The notes under the pieces were generated by a model. The model did no database searches, was not told the DNA's origin, and saw nothing but the letters and a program-made list of their open reading frames with translations. The translations under genes were made by a program, and so were the position numbers. Below, one piece after another: positions 33,132-44,174 of a stretch of DNA of 64,000 bases; positions within the stretch are counted from its first letter, which is position 1; each line of letters starts with the position of its first letter. This DNA is from Semisulcospira habei (taxonomy: Eukaryota > Mollusca > Gastropoda > Semisulcospiridae): positions 160,378,364-160,442,363 of the forward strand of contig BTPG01000007.1 in the NCBI GenBank assembly GCA_036245525.1. The letters run 5' to 3'.

Positions 33132-33412
33132 AAGAAGTACCCAACGGAGAAAGAAACACGCTTAGAAAAAACGGTACAACACAATTTATTAATATTTCGG
33201 GTAAATACCCTTTGTCAAAATAGAGACATTAGCCGCTACTTATCTTCAGATGCAGAAGGAATGTGGCACATTCCTTCTGCATCTGAAGATAAGTAGCGGC
33301 TAATGTCTCTATTTGTTTGTCTATTTTGACAAAGGGTATTTACCCGAAATATTAATAAATTGTGTTGTACCGTTTTTTCTAAGCGTGTTTCTTTCTCCGT
33401 TGGGTACTTCTT
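33132..33412. repeat. 280-bp near-perfect inverted repeat
   Basis: GAAGTACCCAACGGAGAAAG at the left pairs with CTTTCTCCGTTGGGTACTTC at the right. The complementarity continues through TATTTCGGGTAAATACCC and GACATTAGCCGCTACTTATC to a tight centre at GTGGCAC. The only sizeable difference is about 12 extra bases in the right arm. AACAAAAGAGA occurs on both sides at a distance. Confidence 0.9.
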
Positions 33413-33719
33413 TGCATTTCACACGCTTGGCAGTCACCTTTTTGGTCTGGATTGCTTAACAAAAGAGAAGCCTAGTAGTAATAGGAAAATGGCAGACAAC
33501 AAAACCATGCAACTAAATCTCACGCACGAGGTTTGTTTTTCCGCATGCGCAATAATACTGTAGCCAGTAAAAAATATCGGTTCGGACAACGGATTGTATT
33601 GGAAATAGCTCTGGAGATAAATCGTATTTGACCGCAATTAAATTGCGTATTTGGAAGGCGCTGGTCCTATTCGCGTAATTTGAGCCGAAAAAGCGTAAAA
33701 TTAAGAGCTAGCACGCAAG

Positions 33720-33985
33720 GTAGGCACCTCCGTTTCCCACATCCCGACTCCTGCCCCCCTCCCCCCCCCCCCCTCCGCCGTGAGATTTCCTTAGTCGCCT
33801 GCTCGGCGTTAAACCCAAATAATTAACCCCCTCCCCCCGCCGTTGCCCTCTAACGCCGCGGCACTAAGTTTCTCGGCGGCCCTACTAATCTCCCCCAAAC
33901 TAATGCTAGCGTCTACTCCGTCTACCGACACAAAATTAAAAACCATAAGCTGCAACTGACAGATATTTATGGATCTTATCTGGGG
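33720..33985. repeat. dispersed duplicate A (partner 35065-35345)
   Basis: It shares CGTTTCCC, TCTAACGCCG, CACTAAGTTTCTCG, GCCCTACTAA and AATTAAAAACCATAA with the partner 1.35 kb downstream. This copy carries a LINE-tail insertion at 33774-33826. Confidence 0.75.
33774..33826 (+). mobile_element. about 50-bp LINE-tail micro-insertion
   Basis: CCGCCGTGAGATTTCCTTAG through GGCGTTAAACCCAAATAATT inserted in a C-rich stretch; CCCCCTCCCCCC flanks both sides. It is an extremely 5'-truncated copy of the 26.18-kb LINE end or of a SINE sharing it. Confidence 0.7.
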
Positions 33986-34244
33986 AACAAACAAAATGCA
34001 TTTTAAGCATTAAGAAACCAAACGATACATGATACAAATAGTACAAGTGAAGCAAAACTATACTGATACAATGACAATGTAAAGCAAAGAAAATGTTTGT
34101 CAAAAATCAGGAGGGAGCAGGGTTGGACTTGCTGGTTCACCAGGTTGTGCGCCATCCCCGCTGCACAGTGTATCGTGCGGGGGCAGTGCAGTGGGTGCGT
34201 AAACTGCAACGCCCTTCCGCATCTGCTCTTTGCGTCGGGTGGGG

Positions 34245-34420
34245 AGGAGGGAACAGCCAGGCCGGGGGCTGGGTAGTGAACGGGGGACTGGGGCTGGGTA
34301 GGGGCTGAAGCTAAATTTGCGTCTGGGGCTGGGCCTGAATATGGGGCAGGGCAGGGAGCTGGGGTTGGGCCTGGGCAGGGGGCTGGACAGGGCGAAGGGC
34401 CTGGGCCTGGGAAGAGACCT
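34245..34420 (+). repeat. G-rich degenerate minisatellite
   Basis: Repeats of GGGGCTGGG, GGGCCTGGG and GGGCAGGG form a purine-rich strand with many G-triplets, likely G-quadruplex prone. The Pro-rich ORFs on the other strand are probably artefacts. Confidence 0.7.
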
Positions 34421-34603
34421 TGTACGGGTGGTATCTGTATCAACACATTTGCCTCCTAAAAGCAGCATGCTTCATGCGAGTGGATGCTGTGCATGTCTTC
34501 TGTTTGCGTTCTTATTGTCTCTGATACGCGTTTGAATCTGAAATCTTGACGATGTTGCTGCATGTTTCATCTGTACGGTGTGTTTGTGTGCCTGTATGTC
34601 ACC

Positions 34604-35025
34604 GCCCACCCGGGTCTGCCCTGGGGGACGGGTGGGGTTCACTACTATAGTTCCCAGGGTCACCCTGGTCAGCCCTACAGGGTGGATTTTCCCCTCTATT
34701 CTGGGGCATGTTTCTGTCTACCCTTGGTCCATTCACCCGCCGTGAGATAGCCTTAATTGCCTGCTCGGCGTTAAACCCCAATAACTAACCAAATTGGTTC
34801 ATTCACCTGTATTTTCATTTGTTAAACGTTCCCTACTGTCTGCGCTTTCTGTAGCTCTTGATATTGGATGTGTTGCTAAATGGTCTTAGGTTTATTTAGC
34901 GTATTAGACCGGTTGGCGACATAATTCAATGTTGTGTTTAGCTTTGGTTTTTTTTCACAAGCAGTGCTGGCACGTTCTGAGGAGGTCTTGTTGCTGTCGG
35001 GACGTTAAGCAATGTACAAACAACC
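34604..35025 (+). mobile_element. AATC retroposon, oldest type, split
   Basis: Head CCCACCCGGGTCTGCC, tail GACGTTAAGCAATGTACAAACAA. Heavily diverged, with a LINE-tail insertion at 34739-34793 in the middle. Confidence 0.85.
34739..34793 (+). mobile_element. 55-bp LINE-tail micro-insertion with TSD
   Basis: GCCGTGAGATAGCCTTAATT ... GGCGTTAAACCCCAATAACT interrupts the retroposon and is bounded by TTGGTCCATTCACC and TTGGTTCATTCACC. Confidence 0.85.
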
Positions 35026-35064
35026 TACATGTCGAACAAGGTCCCTTTCTCCCAACCCATCTAC

Positions 35065-35345
35065 CCTAAACGTTTCCCGCATCTCCGACCCCTGCTCCCC
35101 CCCCCCCCCCCCCCCCCCCCCCCCATCGCCGAGCCATCTCTAACGCCGCCGCACTAAGTTTCTCGCGGCCCTACTAACTACTAATCTCCCCAAACCTAAT
35201 GCTATCGTCTACCCCGTCTACCACCACCAAATTAAAAACCATAAACTGTTCGTTCGTTAATTCCAGTTTAATGTCCCACTGGCACATAAGTGATCGGGGA
35301 CTCTACCATAAACTGCAACTCTGACAGGTATTTATAGTCTAGCAG
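35065..35345. repeat. dispersed duplicate B with small insertion
   Basis: Partner of 33720-33985. A 31-C run sits near 35096-35124. A segment from GTTCGTTCGTTAATTCC to GGGGACTCT is bounded by ACCATAAACTG on both sides, a separate insertion. The region 35346-36269 has no convincing gene; an ATGGCGGTCAGCGAG frame near 35719 stops after 23 codons. Confidence 0.7.
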
Positions 35346-36269
35346 CTTTTCGCAATTTCTGCAGAGGTAAGTAGTTCGTCAAGAGTAACAATGGTTTGCA
35401 GGTACGAAACGAAAGTACTAATGCCATATAGTTTATGCATGGCAACAATATTTGTCCTTAGGATGGAGACATTTTTGTAGAAGTGTTTTTCGAAAGCTAT
35501 TTTTCGATGTGAGGGAACCAGTCCTCGTACACCGCCAGGAAAAGGTGCAAGACATTTTTTGTGCATAACATTGAAAATTTCAAGCATACAAGTTACAAGT
35601 TTATTCCAGCGAGTAAATTAAAATCATCAGCAAGTAAACATGCATACATATATACGATAAAATAAGTTTAAAAGTATTATTTTTAATGCGGTAAGCATGG
35701 TCGCGTCGCTAGTTTCAAAATGGCGGTCAGCGAGAAGCCTTCTAAAGTCGATCAGACGCGCACGGTTGATGAAGCTTTACTTTGCTCCTGAATTGAAACG
35801 GGAGATTATTTTCGATTTGAACATCTTTTCAACGTCAAATACGTTATTTTTCCTGGTCTTGAAAACAGCTTTTTCCATAGAACTCGGTCTTTTGTGGGAG
35901 GAAAGCATATCGAAATTAAACTCCCTTTGTGCATGTTTTGCAATGTGTCTGCCGACCATCTTCAACATTCTGAAGACTTTTTGGCCGGATACAACATGCA
36001 TGTTGTTCGTCTGTTTTTCAGCCTAACGGCTCTAAGTGCAGGTCTGCTCTTTTTCTTTTTTTTTAATTTTATTAGTGGAGATGGGATTTTTAACTGGTCA
36101 AGCACGCTCGTATCCGACTGGTCTTAAGCACAAGCCAGGCAGAGTGAAATCCCTCTCCGAACCGTTTCCATCAAAATCACCATGTTCAGCTAAACACCTA
36201 AATATAAAATTTTAGTTCTTGCAACCAATTCAACCAATCCGCACTCAAGTACTCACAAAGACTCTTATA

Positions 36270-36640
36270 CCCCACCCGGGTCTGCCCTGGGGTACTTGGG
36301 TGGGGTTAGGTATTTTTTAGTTCCCAGGGTCACCCTGGTCAGCCCCACAGGGTGGGTTTTTCTCTCTATTCTGGGGCATGTGTTTCTATCTACCCTTTGT
36401 CCATTCACCTGTATTTGCCTTTTTAAAACTCTCCCTACTGTCTGCACTGCCTGTAGCTCTTGATGTTGGATGCGTGTTGCTAAATGGTCTTAGCTTTATT
36501 TAGACCCCATGTTGTAGGTTTAACGTATTTGACCGGCTGGCGACATACATTCAATTTTCTGTTTAGTTTTTTTTCACAAGCAGTGCAGGCACGTCCTGAG
36601 AAAGCCTTGTTGCTGTCGGGACGTTAAGCAATGTACAATC
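36270..36640 (+). mobile_element. AATC retroposon, full-length
   Basis: Head CCCCACCCGGG, tail ending TGTACAATC. Short deletion before the distal half. The TSD is not clear. Confidence 0.9.
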
Positions 36641-36948
36641 ACCCCACATACAAAACCACAGAACACCCATTAAAAGACATGCACATCTGTGCATGTTCAT
36701 AATATATCCTTTACTTGGTATTCATATGTCCTATTTATTTAAATTATTTATTATTTGTTTGAAAAGTAGGTTTTGTACATATGCTGATGTTCACATACAC
36801 ATATATGGTAATACTGCCCACTCCCAACCCCACTCCACAACCAGAGAACGCCCACCAAACGACACTTACATCTGTGCATGTTCATAATCTATCGGCCTTT
36901 ACTGAGCATTCATATGTCCCAGGTATCTTGACTTACTTTATCTTTATT

Positions 36949-37000
36949 TAACCGCCATGAGATGGCATTGGTCGCCTGCTCGACATTAAACCCAAATAAC
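36949..37000 (+). mobile_element. LINE-tail micro-insertion
   Basis: ACCGCCATGAGATGGCATTG ... CTCGACATTAAACCCAAATA matches the LINE end with a few changes. Confidence 0.75.
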
Positions 37001-37274
37001 TATATATTTAAATTTTGTTTGCTTGTAATGAAGGTTTTGTACATACACATCAGCAAACAAGAAAATAAACACATATATAGATGGTAATAGGTGCCATACT
37101 GCCTGCTCCCAACCCTTACCTAAATACACACATAAAACCGCAGAACACCTACCAAAGGAAGGACATGCACATCTGTATGTTCATAATTTTTAATCTGTCC
37201 TTTACCTAGCATGCATATGTCCCAGGTACCTTAGACTTTTTCTTATTTAAATTTATTTTGTTTGTAATGTAGGT

Positions 37275-37700
37275 TTGGTACATACGCATCGGCATACAGC
37301 TCGAGAACATACACCATGGTGCCCCTGTGCATGTGGCCACCAGTACTATTCTGTCAGATCTGTCACACCCAGCCATCATCTCTTCGAGCTTCTGCCCTCT
37401 GGCCGGCGGTTTCGTGCTTTTAAAGACAGAACCTCTCGATTCAGATGCATTTTTTTCCCCAGAAGCTGTCCTCAATACATCACCATGCACGGAACAACGT
37501 GATTCCATGATTTGTGACATGTGACTGATTTGTGTTTAATATTGTGTTTATCTATCTTTTAGTGCTGTATATAGGATGATCGCCAACTAAGTGTATGACA
37601 TGATGAATGCCCTACAAGTGAAGACATTTTACTGTCGCCATGCCACACAAAAATCCTTGTAACGTTTTACTTGGTGATTAAATGTCTTATGTCTTATACA
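37275..37700 (+). mobile_element. LINE 3' fragment (CR1/Daphne-like)
   Basis: The frame at 37275-37502 reads HHLFELLPSGRRFRAFKDRT and SRFRCIFFPRSCPQ, the C-terminal signature of several RT-bearing LINEs. The end ATGTCTTATGTCTTA is a short tail repeat. Strongly 5'-truncated. Confidence 0.65.
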
Positions 37701-37858
37701 CGTACATGGTAATAGGTGCAGTATCGCTCGCTCCCAACCCCAATCCAGTTACACACACAAAACCGCAGAACATCCAATGTACATCTGTGCATGATCATAA
37801 TCTATACTTAGCATTCTTATGTCCCAGGTATCTCTGACTTTATCTTATTTAACTGCCA

Positions 37859-38500
37859 CCCCACCCGGGTCTGCCCTGGGGGACTTGGGTGGGGTTAGGT
37901 ATTTTTTAGTTCCCAGGGTCACCCTGGTCAGCCCCACAGGGTGGGTTTTTCTCTCTATTCTGGGGCATGTGTTTCTGTCTACCCTTTGTCCATTCACCTG
38001 TATTTGCCTTTTTAAAACTCTCCCTACTGTCTGCACTGCCTGTAGCTCTTGATATTGGATGTGTGTTGCTAAATGGTCTTAGCTTTATTTAGGCCCCATG
38101 TGTTAGGTTTATTTAATGTATTTGACCGGCTGGCGACATACATTCAATGTTCTGTTTATTTTTTTTTTTTCACAAGCAGTGCAGGCACGTCCTGAGAAAG
38201 CCTTGTTGCTGTCGGGACGTTAAGCAATGTACAATCAATCAATCAATCAATGTATTTGCCTTTTTAAAACTCTCCCTACTGTCTGCACTGCCTGTAGCTC
38301 TTTATATTGGATGTGTGTTGCTAAATGGTTTTAGCTTTATTTAGGCCCCATGTGTTAGGTTTATTTAATGTATTTGACCGGCTGGCGACATCCATTCAAT
38401 GTTCTGTTTAGTTGTTTTTTTTTTCACAAGCAGTGCAGGCACGTCCTGAGAAAGCCTTGTTGCTGTCGGGACGTTAAGCAATGTACAATCACTCAATCAA
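37859..38500 (+). mobile_element. AATC retroposon plus 5'-truncated unit
   Basis: A full unit 37859-38250 joins through (AATC)n to a truncated unit starting GTATTTGCCTTTTTAAAAC (38251-38500). Confidence 0.9.
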
Positions 38501-39228
38501 TATATCCGCCAAACTACAGGCTTTCAGCCAAGTCCATCGGACTCGATAGTCATAAGCCAACATGGCAGACACAAAGGAGCCATCAACATGAAAACGATCT
38601 CATCAATGATCAAGGCAGTATTAGCAAAGTACACCATCAACAGAGCTTTCATTCCCATATAAGCTCATCATACATGAAATAAAACCAACACAACGAAATA
38701 CATAAAATAAACCTAATTACACGTTTACTTGGAGGCAAAACTCGGCACAAAGGAGTCCTTCACACTATTCAGTCTTGCAAGCGGGATGCAGTTAAAATTC
38801 GCGCACAACTGAAATGAAGGTTCACATGGCACAAGTGGTCTGTGCCTGGCTCAGAGGTGAATGAATGCTACGCTGCGTGCGGGGCTTTATGTAGGGCGCG
38901 CGCGGGCCGCAAAGAAAGCACCACTCGCCTGCTTCCAGAATTCGGTGCTGTTGAAGCGGAATTGCTGAAATTTGTGTTAATCTGCGATGGGTTTTCTGAC
39001 CATAGCTCTGATACTCAGCAGTACTGAACCTAGAAACTTGCGGTTTGTTACTAATGAAAGATCCGCAATTGTAGTTTCACTAGTATCGGACATTGATTTG
39101 ATTAAAGACGGCTAAAATTAATTATGAATTTTTACACGACTTTTCTCCATCGACCTGGTTGGTGTAAAAGGTGCAAACTCCCAAAATGTTTAAACCAAAA
39201 TCGATTGGACTAGACTATAGATTACAAA
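38501..39228. other. unassigned sequence
   Basis: No domain or splice-supported exon recognised. GCGCGCGCGGGCC near 38896-38908 is a local GC peak. Confidence 0.4.
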
Positions 39229-39432
39229 ATGAAAGACTATCATGCTGACTCTTATGGATCTTGGCTTAAAACAATCGGTACAGGCATTGAGGAGATATTC
39301 AACTTAGAATGCCTCATCACAAACACAAGTTATCATCGCCATTGTAGGCACCGGATGCTAGAACAAAGCCACGAGGCGGCCGACGCGGTTGCGTCCCCTG
39401 ACTCAATAGACACTGAATACCTAGTGGTCTAG
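39229..39432 (+). CDS. hypothetical ORF, 67 codons
   Basis: ATGAAAGACTATCATGCT opens a frame ending EYLVV*. A His/Cys-containing segment (TSYHRHCRHRMLEQSH) is the only notable feature. No family is recognised and there is no splice or repeat support. It could be a chance ORF or an exon of an unknown element. Confidence 0.2.
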   Translation: MKDYHADSYGSWLKTIGTGIEEIFNLECLITNTSYHRHCRHRMLEQSHEAADAVASPDSIDTEYLVV

Positions 39433-39613
39433 AAGTAAGCCAGAGGGGTCGGACTAACACAGGCATCAATGAAAGCAATACCTTGCGAGACCTTACATTG
39501 AAGGAAAAACACTGAATGATAATACACACCACTTTTGCAAACCAAGTCGTGATGCAACAAACAAAATTACATCAGATGGGTTATGAGAGCCGGGTGTACC
39601 CGGTCACAAACCT

Positions 39614-39990
39614 CCCCACCCTGGTCTGCCCTGGGGGACTTGGGTGGGGTTAGGTATTTTTTAGTTCCCAGGGTCACCCTGGTCAGCCCCACAGGGTGGG
39701 TTTTTCTCTCTATTCTGGGGCATGTGTTTCTGTCTACCCGAGGTCCATTCATCTGTATTTGCCTTTTTAAAACTCTCCCTACTGTCTGCACTGCCTGTAG
39801 CTCTTGATGTTGGATGTGTGTTGCTAAATGGTCTTAGCTTTATTTATGCCCCATGTTGTAGGTTTATTTAATGTATTTGACCGGCTGGCGACATACATTC
39901 AATTTTCTGTTTAGTTTTTTTTTTCACAAGCAGTGCAGGCACGTCCTGAGAAAGCCTTGTTGCTGTCGGGACGTTAAGCAATGTACAATC
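39614..39990 (+). mobile_element. AATC retroposon, full-length, with TSD
   Basis: CCGGTCACAAACC on both sides. GTTGTAGG/CAATTTTCTG subfamily; the tail is reduced to one AATC. Confidence 0.93.
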
Positions 39991-40141
39991 ACCGGTCACA
40001 AACCAAAAATTTAATTTGTTAAATGGTAAAATCTTTCAACCCTGCCAATATCGCACAGCTTTTCACAAAAACAGACGTTTCACGTGCATTTGATACGTTC
40101 GTGGAAATTGATGAATTGTTTGTTCCCTGTATAGTGGACTC

Positions 40142-40522
40142 CCCCACCCGGGTCTGCCCTGGGGGACTTGGGTGGGGTTAGGTATTTTTTAGTTCCCAGG
40201 GTCACCCTGGTCAGCCCCACAGGGTGGGTTTTTCTCTCTATTCTGGGGCATGTGTTTCTGTCTACCCTTTGTCCATTCACCTGTATTTGCCTTTTTAAAA
40301 CTCTCCCTACTGTCTGCACTGCCTGTAGCTCTTGATATTGGATGTGTGTTGCTAAATGGTCTTAGCTTTATTTATGCCCCATGTTGTAGGTTTATTTAAT
40401 GTATTTGACCGGCTGGCGACATACATTCAATTTTCTGGTTTTTTTTCACAAGCAGTGCAGGCACGTCCTGAGAAAGCCTTGTTGCTGTCGGGACGTTAAG
40501 CAATGTACAATCAATCAATCAA
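40142..40522 (+). mobile_element. AATC retroposon, full-length, with TSD
   Basis: TGTATAGTGGACT on both sides. It lacks part of the GTTTAG before the T-run. Confidence 0.93.
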
Positions 40523-40639
40523 TGTATAGTGGACTGTCTAAAGTCAACTTTTAACCCATTTGGATCGAAAGAACATCTCGGCGTACTTGCGACGATAAAC
40601 AATGACACAAAAAACTGGGGTGGCCCTTAAGTTTTGACC

Positions 40640-41805
40640 ATTGCTTGCTTGCTTAATTCCTTGGATTCCTCGTGGAACAAAGTGCCTCTGCAACAGTCCG
40701 CCAGCGCACACGATTCTGGGCAGCCTTTTTCAGTTCACCCCACGACAGGTTGCAGCTCTTCATTTCCTCCTCACAGCATCGTCTCCAGGTGGTCTTGGGG
40801 CGACCGACCCGTCTCTTTCCCTGGGCCCCCACCCGGGTCTGCCCTGGGGGACTTGTGTGGGGTTAACTACTGTTTAGTTACCAGGGTCACCCTGGTCAGC
40901 CCCACAGGGTGGGTTTCCTTTCTATTCTGGGGCATGTGTTTCTGTCTACCCTTGGTCCATTCACCTGTATTTGCCTTTTTTTTTAAAAAAAACTCTCCCT
41001 ACAGTCTGCACCCCCACCCGGGTCTGCACGGGGGGACTTGGGTGGGGTTAACTAATTTTTAGTTCCCAGGGTCACCCTGGTCAGCCCCACAGGGTGGGTT
41101 TTCCTCTCTATTCTGGGGCATGTGTTTCTGTCTACCCTTTGTCCATTCACCTGTATTTACCTTTTTAAAACTCCCCCTACTGTCTGCACTGCCTGTAGCT
41201 CTTGATATTGGATGTGTGTTGCTAAATGGTCTTGGCTTTATTTAGGCCCCATGTTGTAGGTTTATTTAACGTATTGGACCGGCTGGCGACATACATTCAA
41301 TATTCTGTTTGGTGTTGTTTTTTTTTTTCACAAGCAGTGCAGGCACGTCCTGAGACAGTCTTGTTGCTCTCGGGCCCCCACCCGTGTCTGCCCTGGGGGA
41401 CTTGGGTGGGGTTAACTACTTTTTAGTTCCCAGGGTCACCCTGTTCAGCCCCACAGGGTGGGTTTTTCCTCTCTATTCTGGGGCATGTGTTTCTGTCTAC
41501 CCTTGGTCCATTCACCTGTATTTGTATTTTTAAAACTCTTCCAACTGTCTGCACTGCCTGTAGCTCTTGATGTTGGATGTGTGTTGCGAAATGGTCTTAG
41601 CTTTATTTAGGCCCCATGGCGTAGGTTTATTTAACGTATTGGACCGGCTCGCGACATGCATTCAATATTCTGTTTTTTCACAAGCAGTGCAGGCACGTCC
41701 TGAGAAAGCCTTGTTGCTGTCGGGACGTTAAGCAATGTACAATCAATCTTTCCCTAGGGGTTCCACTGCAAAGCCCGCCGGGTGATGTCTGGGGGTGGGG
41801 TGGGG
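40640..41805 (-). mobile_element. RTE-like LINE ORF 3' fragment, split by retroposons
   Basis: Minus strand: 41805-41749 reads ITRRALQWNP, and 40826-40640 continues GKRRVGRPKTTWRRCCEEEM, SWGELKKAAQNRVRWRTVAE and ALCSTRNPRN then stop. This is the conserved C-terminus of RTE-type LINE ORFs common in invertebrates. The middle is occupied by AATC retroposons, with TCTTTCCCTGGG / TCTTTCCCTAGGG duplicated. Only the last ~75 codons are present. Confidence 0.75.
40827..41748 (+). mobile_element. three older AATC retroposon units in tandem
   Basis: Units start at 40827, 41012 and 41377. The first two are cut before their tails; only the last ends with GTACAATCAATC. They carry older variants (GGTTAACTA, ATTGGACCGG, CAATATTCTG). 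Confidence 0.85.
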
Positions 41806-42354
41806 AGGGGGTTTCGCAGGTTGCGTTCTATCGCCATTTCCGCCTGGCAATCTGCTGGTCGATGGGATCTTGGTTTGTATATATAATTACGTTCAGAAAC
41901 TGTGTTCAGCCATGACAGTTAAAACCAAATGGTGTGGCACTCTTTCTCTTTTACGGCATGCAGCATGTTGCACTTTGGACATCGGCTTTGAAGATGACGT
42001 TTGTTTTTGTGGGTTGCGTTTTGTTTTGGTGCTGTGGTGTCAAAATGAAATGGGTAAAGCGATGGTAAAGCGAATGAAAATGTTACAAACCTTTAAGACG
42101 TAAAAATGCACAAAGCGACTTTGCACGTTCGCGTTTCTTGGGAAAAAAGTTTATGTAGAAATCGAAAGAACTCGTCGGCACACAGAAATTCACGGCAACG
42201 AGTCCGTATGCGTCTTGTATCATGTGCCGATCACATGATATAGGATACATTATTGAGTAACGATATTTGAGCTCAAGGCATGCTTTTTCGTAATTATTTC
42301 TTCTAATATAATTAAGTGTGAAAATATGGCCTTTGTAGCTATTTTTTCCAAATC
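41749..42354. other. unassigned sequence
   Basis: Apart from the RTE-like remnant to 41805, no recognisable exon. The ORF at 41795-42103 shows no known motif. Confidence 0.4.
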
Positions 42355-42356
42355 CC

Positions 42357-43070
42357 CCCCCCCCCCCCCGGTCTGCGCTGGGGGACTTGGGTGAGGTTAA
42401 CTATTTAGTTCCCAGGGTCACCCTGGTCAGCCCCACAGGGTGGGTTTTCCCTTCTATTCTGGGGCATGTGTTTCTGTCTACCCTTGGTCCATTCACCTGT
42501 ATTTTCTTTACTCTCCCTACTATCTGCACTGCCTGTAGCTCTTGATATTGGATGCGTGTTGCTAAATGGTCTTAGCTTTATTTAGGTCCCATGTTGTAGG
42601 TTTATTTAACGTATTGGACCGGCTGGTGACATACATTCAATATTCTGTTTAGTTGGGTTTTTTTTTTTACAAGCAGTGCAGGTACGTCCTGAGAAAGCCT
42701 TGTTGCTGTCGGGACGTTACTCAATGTACAATCAATCAATCCCAGGGTCACCCTGGTCAGCCCCACAGGGTGGGGTTTCTCCTCTATTCTGGGGCATGTT
42801 TTTCTGTCTACCCTTGGTCCATTCACATGTATTTTCCTTTTTAAAACTCTCCCTACTGTCTGCACTGCCTGTAGCTCTTGATATTGGATGTGTTGCTAAA
42901 TGGTCTTAGCTTTATTTAGGCCCCATTTCGTAGGTTTATTTAAGGTATGGACCGGCTGGCGACATACATTCAATGTTCTGTTTAGTTTTTTTTTTTTTTT
43001 TCACAAGCAGTGCAGGCACATCCTGAGAAAGCCTTGTTGCTGTCGGGACGTTAAGCAATGTACAATCAAT
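42357..43070 (+). mobile_element. AATC retroposon dimer, older subfamily
   Basis: A first unit with a C-run in place of the head (42357-42740) is joined by CAATCAAT to a unit truncated at CCCAGGGTCACC (42741-43070). Bounded by TTCCAAATCCCC-type sequence on both sides. Confidence 0.87.
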
Positions 43071-43148
43071 CTTCCAAATTCCCCATTCATAGCCTTTGTA
43101 TTTACCCAGTATCTTATTCATGGCCCGTGTACTATTTCTACCACCAGT

Positions 43149-43507
43149 GGGACTTGGGTGGGGTTAGGTATTTTTTAGTTCCCAGGGTCACTCTGGTCAG
43201 CCCCACAGGGTGGGTTTATCTCTCTATGGGGCATGTTTCTGTCTACCCTTTGTCCATTCACCTGTATTTGCCTTTTTAAAACTCTCCCTACTGTCTGCAC
43301 TGCCTGTAACTCTTGATATTGGATGTGTGTTGCTAAATGGTCTTAGCTTTATTTAGGCCCCGTGTTAGGTTTATTTAATGTATTTGACCGGCTGGCGACA
43401 TACATTCAATGTTCTGTTTAGTTTTTTTTGTCACAAGCAGTGCAGGCACGTCCTGAGAAAGCCTTGTTGCTGTCGGGACGTTAAGCAATGTACAATCAAT
43501 CGATCAA
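43149..43507 (+). mobile_element. 5'-truncated AATC retroposon with TSD
   Basis: Starts at GGGACTTGGGTGGGG and ends with CAATCGATCAA. TTCTACCACCAGT flanks both sides, so the truncation happened during insertion. Confidence 0.92.
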
Positions 43508-43638
43508 TTCTACCACCAGTATTTTATTCATGGCATGTGTAGCTATTTCTACCAAATGTTTATTCAAAGCTATTTTAGCCATTTCTTTCTCACCTCTTGT
43601 TCATAGCCATTGTAGTTATTTATTCCCACGTGTTATAA

Positions 43639-44168
43639 CCCCACCCGGGTCTGCCCTGGGGGACTTGGGTGGGGTTAACTACTTTTTAGTTCCCAGGGTC
43701 GCCCTGGTCAGCCCCACAGGGTGGGTTTTCCCCTCTATTCTGGGGCATGTGTTTCTGTCTACCCTTGGTCCATTCACCTGTCCCCCACCCGGGTCTGCCC
43801 TGGGGGACTTGGGTGGGGTTAGGTATTTTTTAGTTCCCAGGGTCACCCTGGTCAGCCCCACAGGGTGGGTTTTTCTCTCTATTCTGGGGCATGCGTTTCT
43901 GTCTACCCTTTGTCCATTCACCTGTATTTGCCTTTTTAAAACTCTCCCTACTGTCTGCACTGCCTGTAGCTCTTGATATTGGATGTGTGTTGCTAAATGG
44001 TCTTAGCTTTATTTAGGCCCCATGTGTTAGGTTTATTTAACGTATTTGACCGGCTGACGACATACATTCAATGTTCTGTTTAGTTTTTTTTTCACAAGCA
44101 GTGCAGGCGAGTCCTGAGAAAGCCTGGTTGCTGTCGGGACGTTAAGCAATGTACAATCAATCAATCAA
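43639..44168 (+). mobile_element. AATC retroposon pair with one outer TSD
   Basis: A 144-bp head fragment (43639-43782, older type) precedes a full younger unit (43783-44168). CCCACGTGTTATA flanks the pair. The head fragment lacks its own tail. Confidence 0.88.
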
Positions 44169-44174
44169 CCCACG

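Larger units (their letters stand above)
36645..37858. repeat. tandem array of a unit tagged by insertions
   Basis: The motifs CCGCAGAACACC, CATCTGTGCATGTTCATAAT, CATATGTCCCAGGTA and GGTAATAGGTGC recur in order about four times. Unit boundaries lie near 36645, 36830, 37125 and 37735. Unit 2 carries a LINE tail, unit 3 a LINE fragment, and the last is followed by an AATC retroposon. Confidence 0.75.

Noticed and set aside
34003..34446. Pro-rich 147-codon minus-strand ORF
   Set aside because: Encoded by a G-rich minisatellite; the Pro/Ala/Gly periodicity follows the DNA repeat.
35697..36026. 109-codon ORF and the ATGGCGGTCAGCGAG start near 35719
   Set aside because: The Kozak-like start stops after 23 codons; the longer ORF has no domain or splice support. 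Possible pseudogene exon but not supportable.
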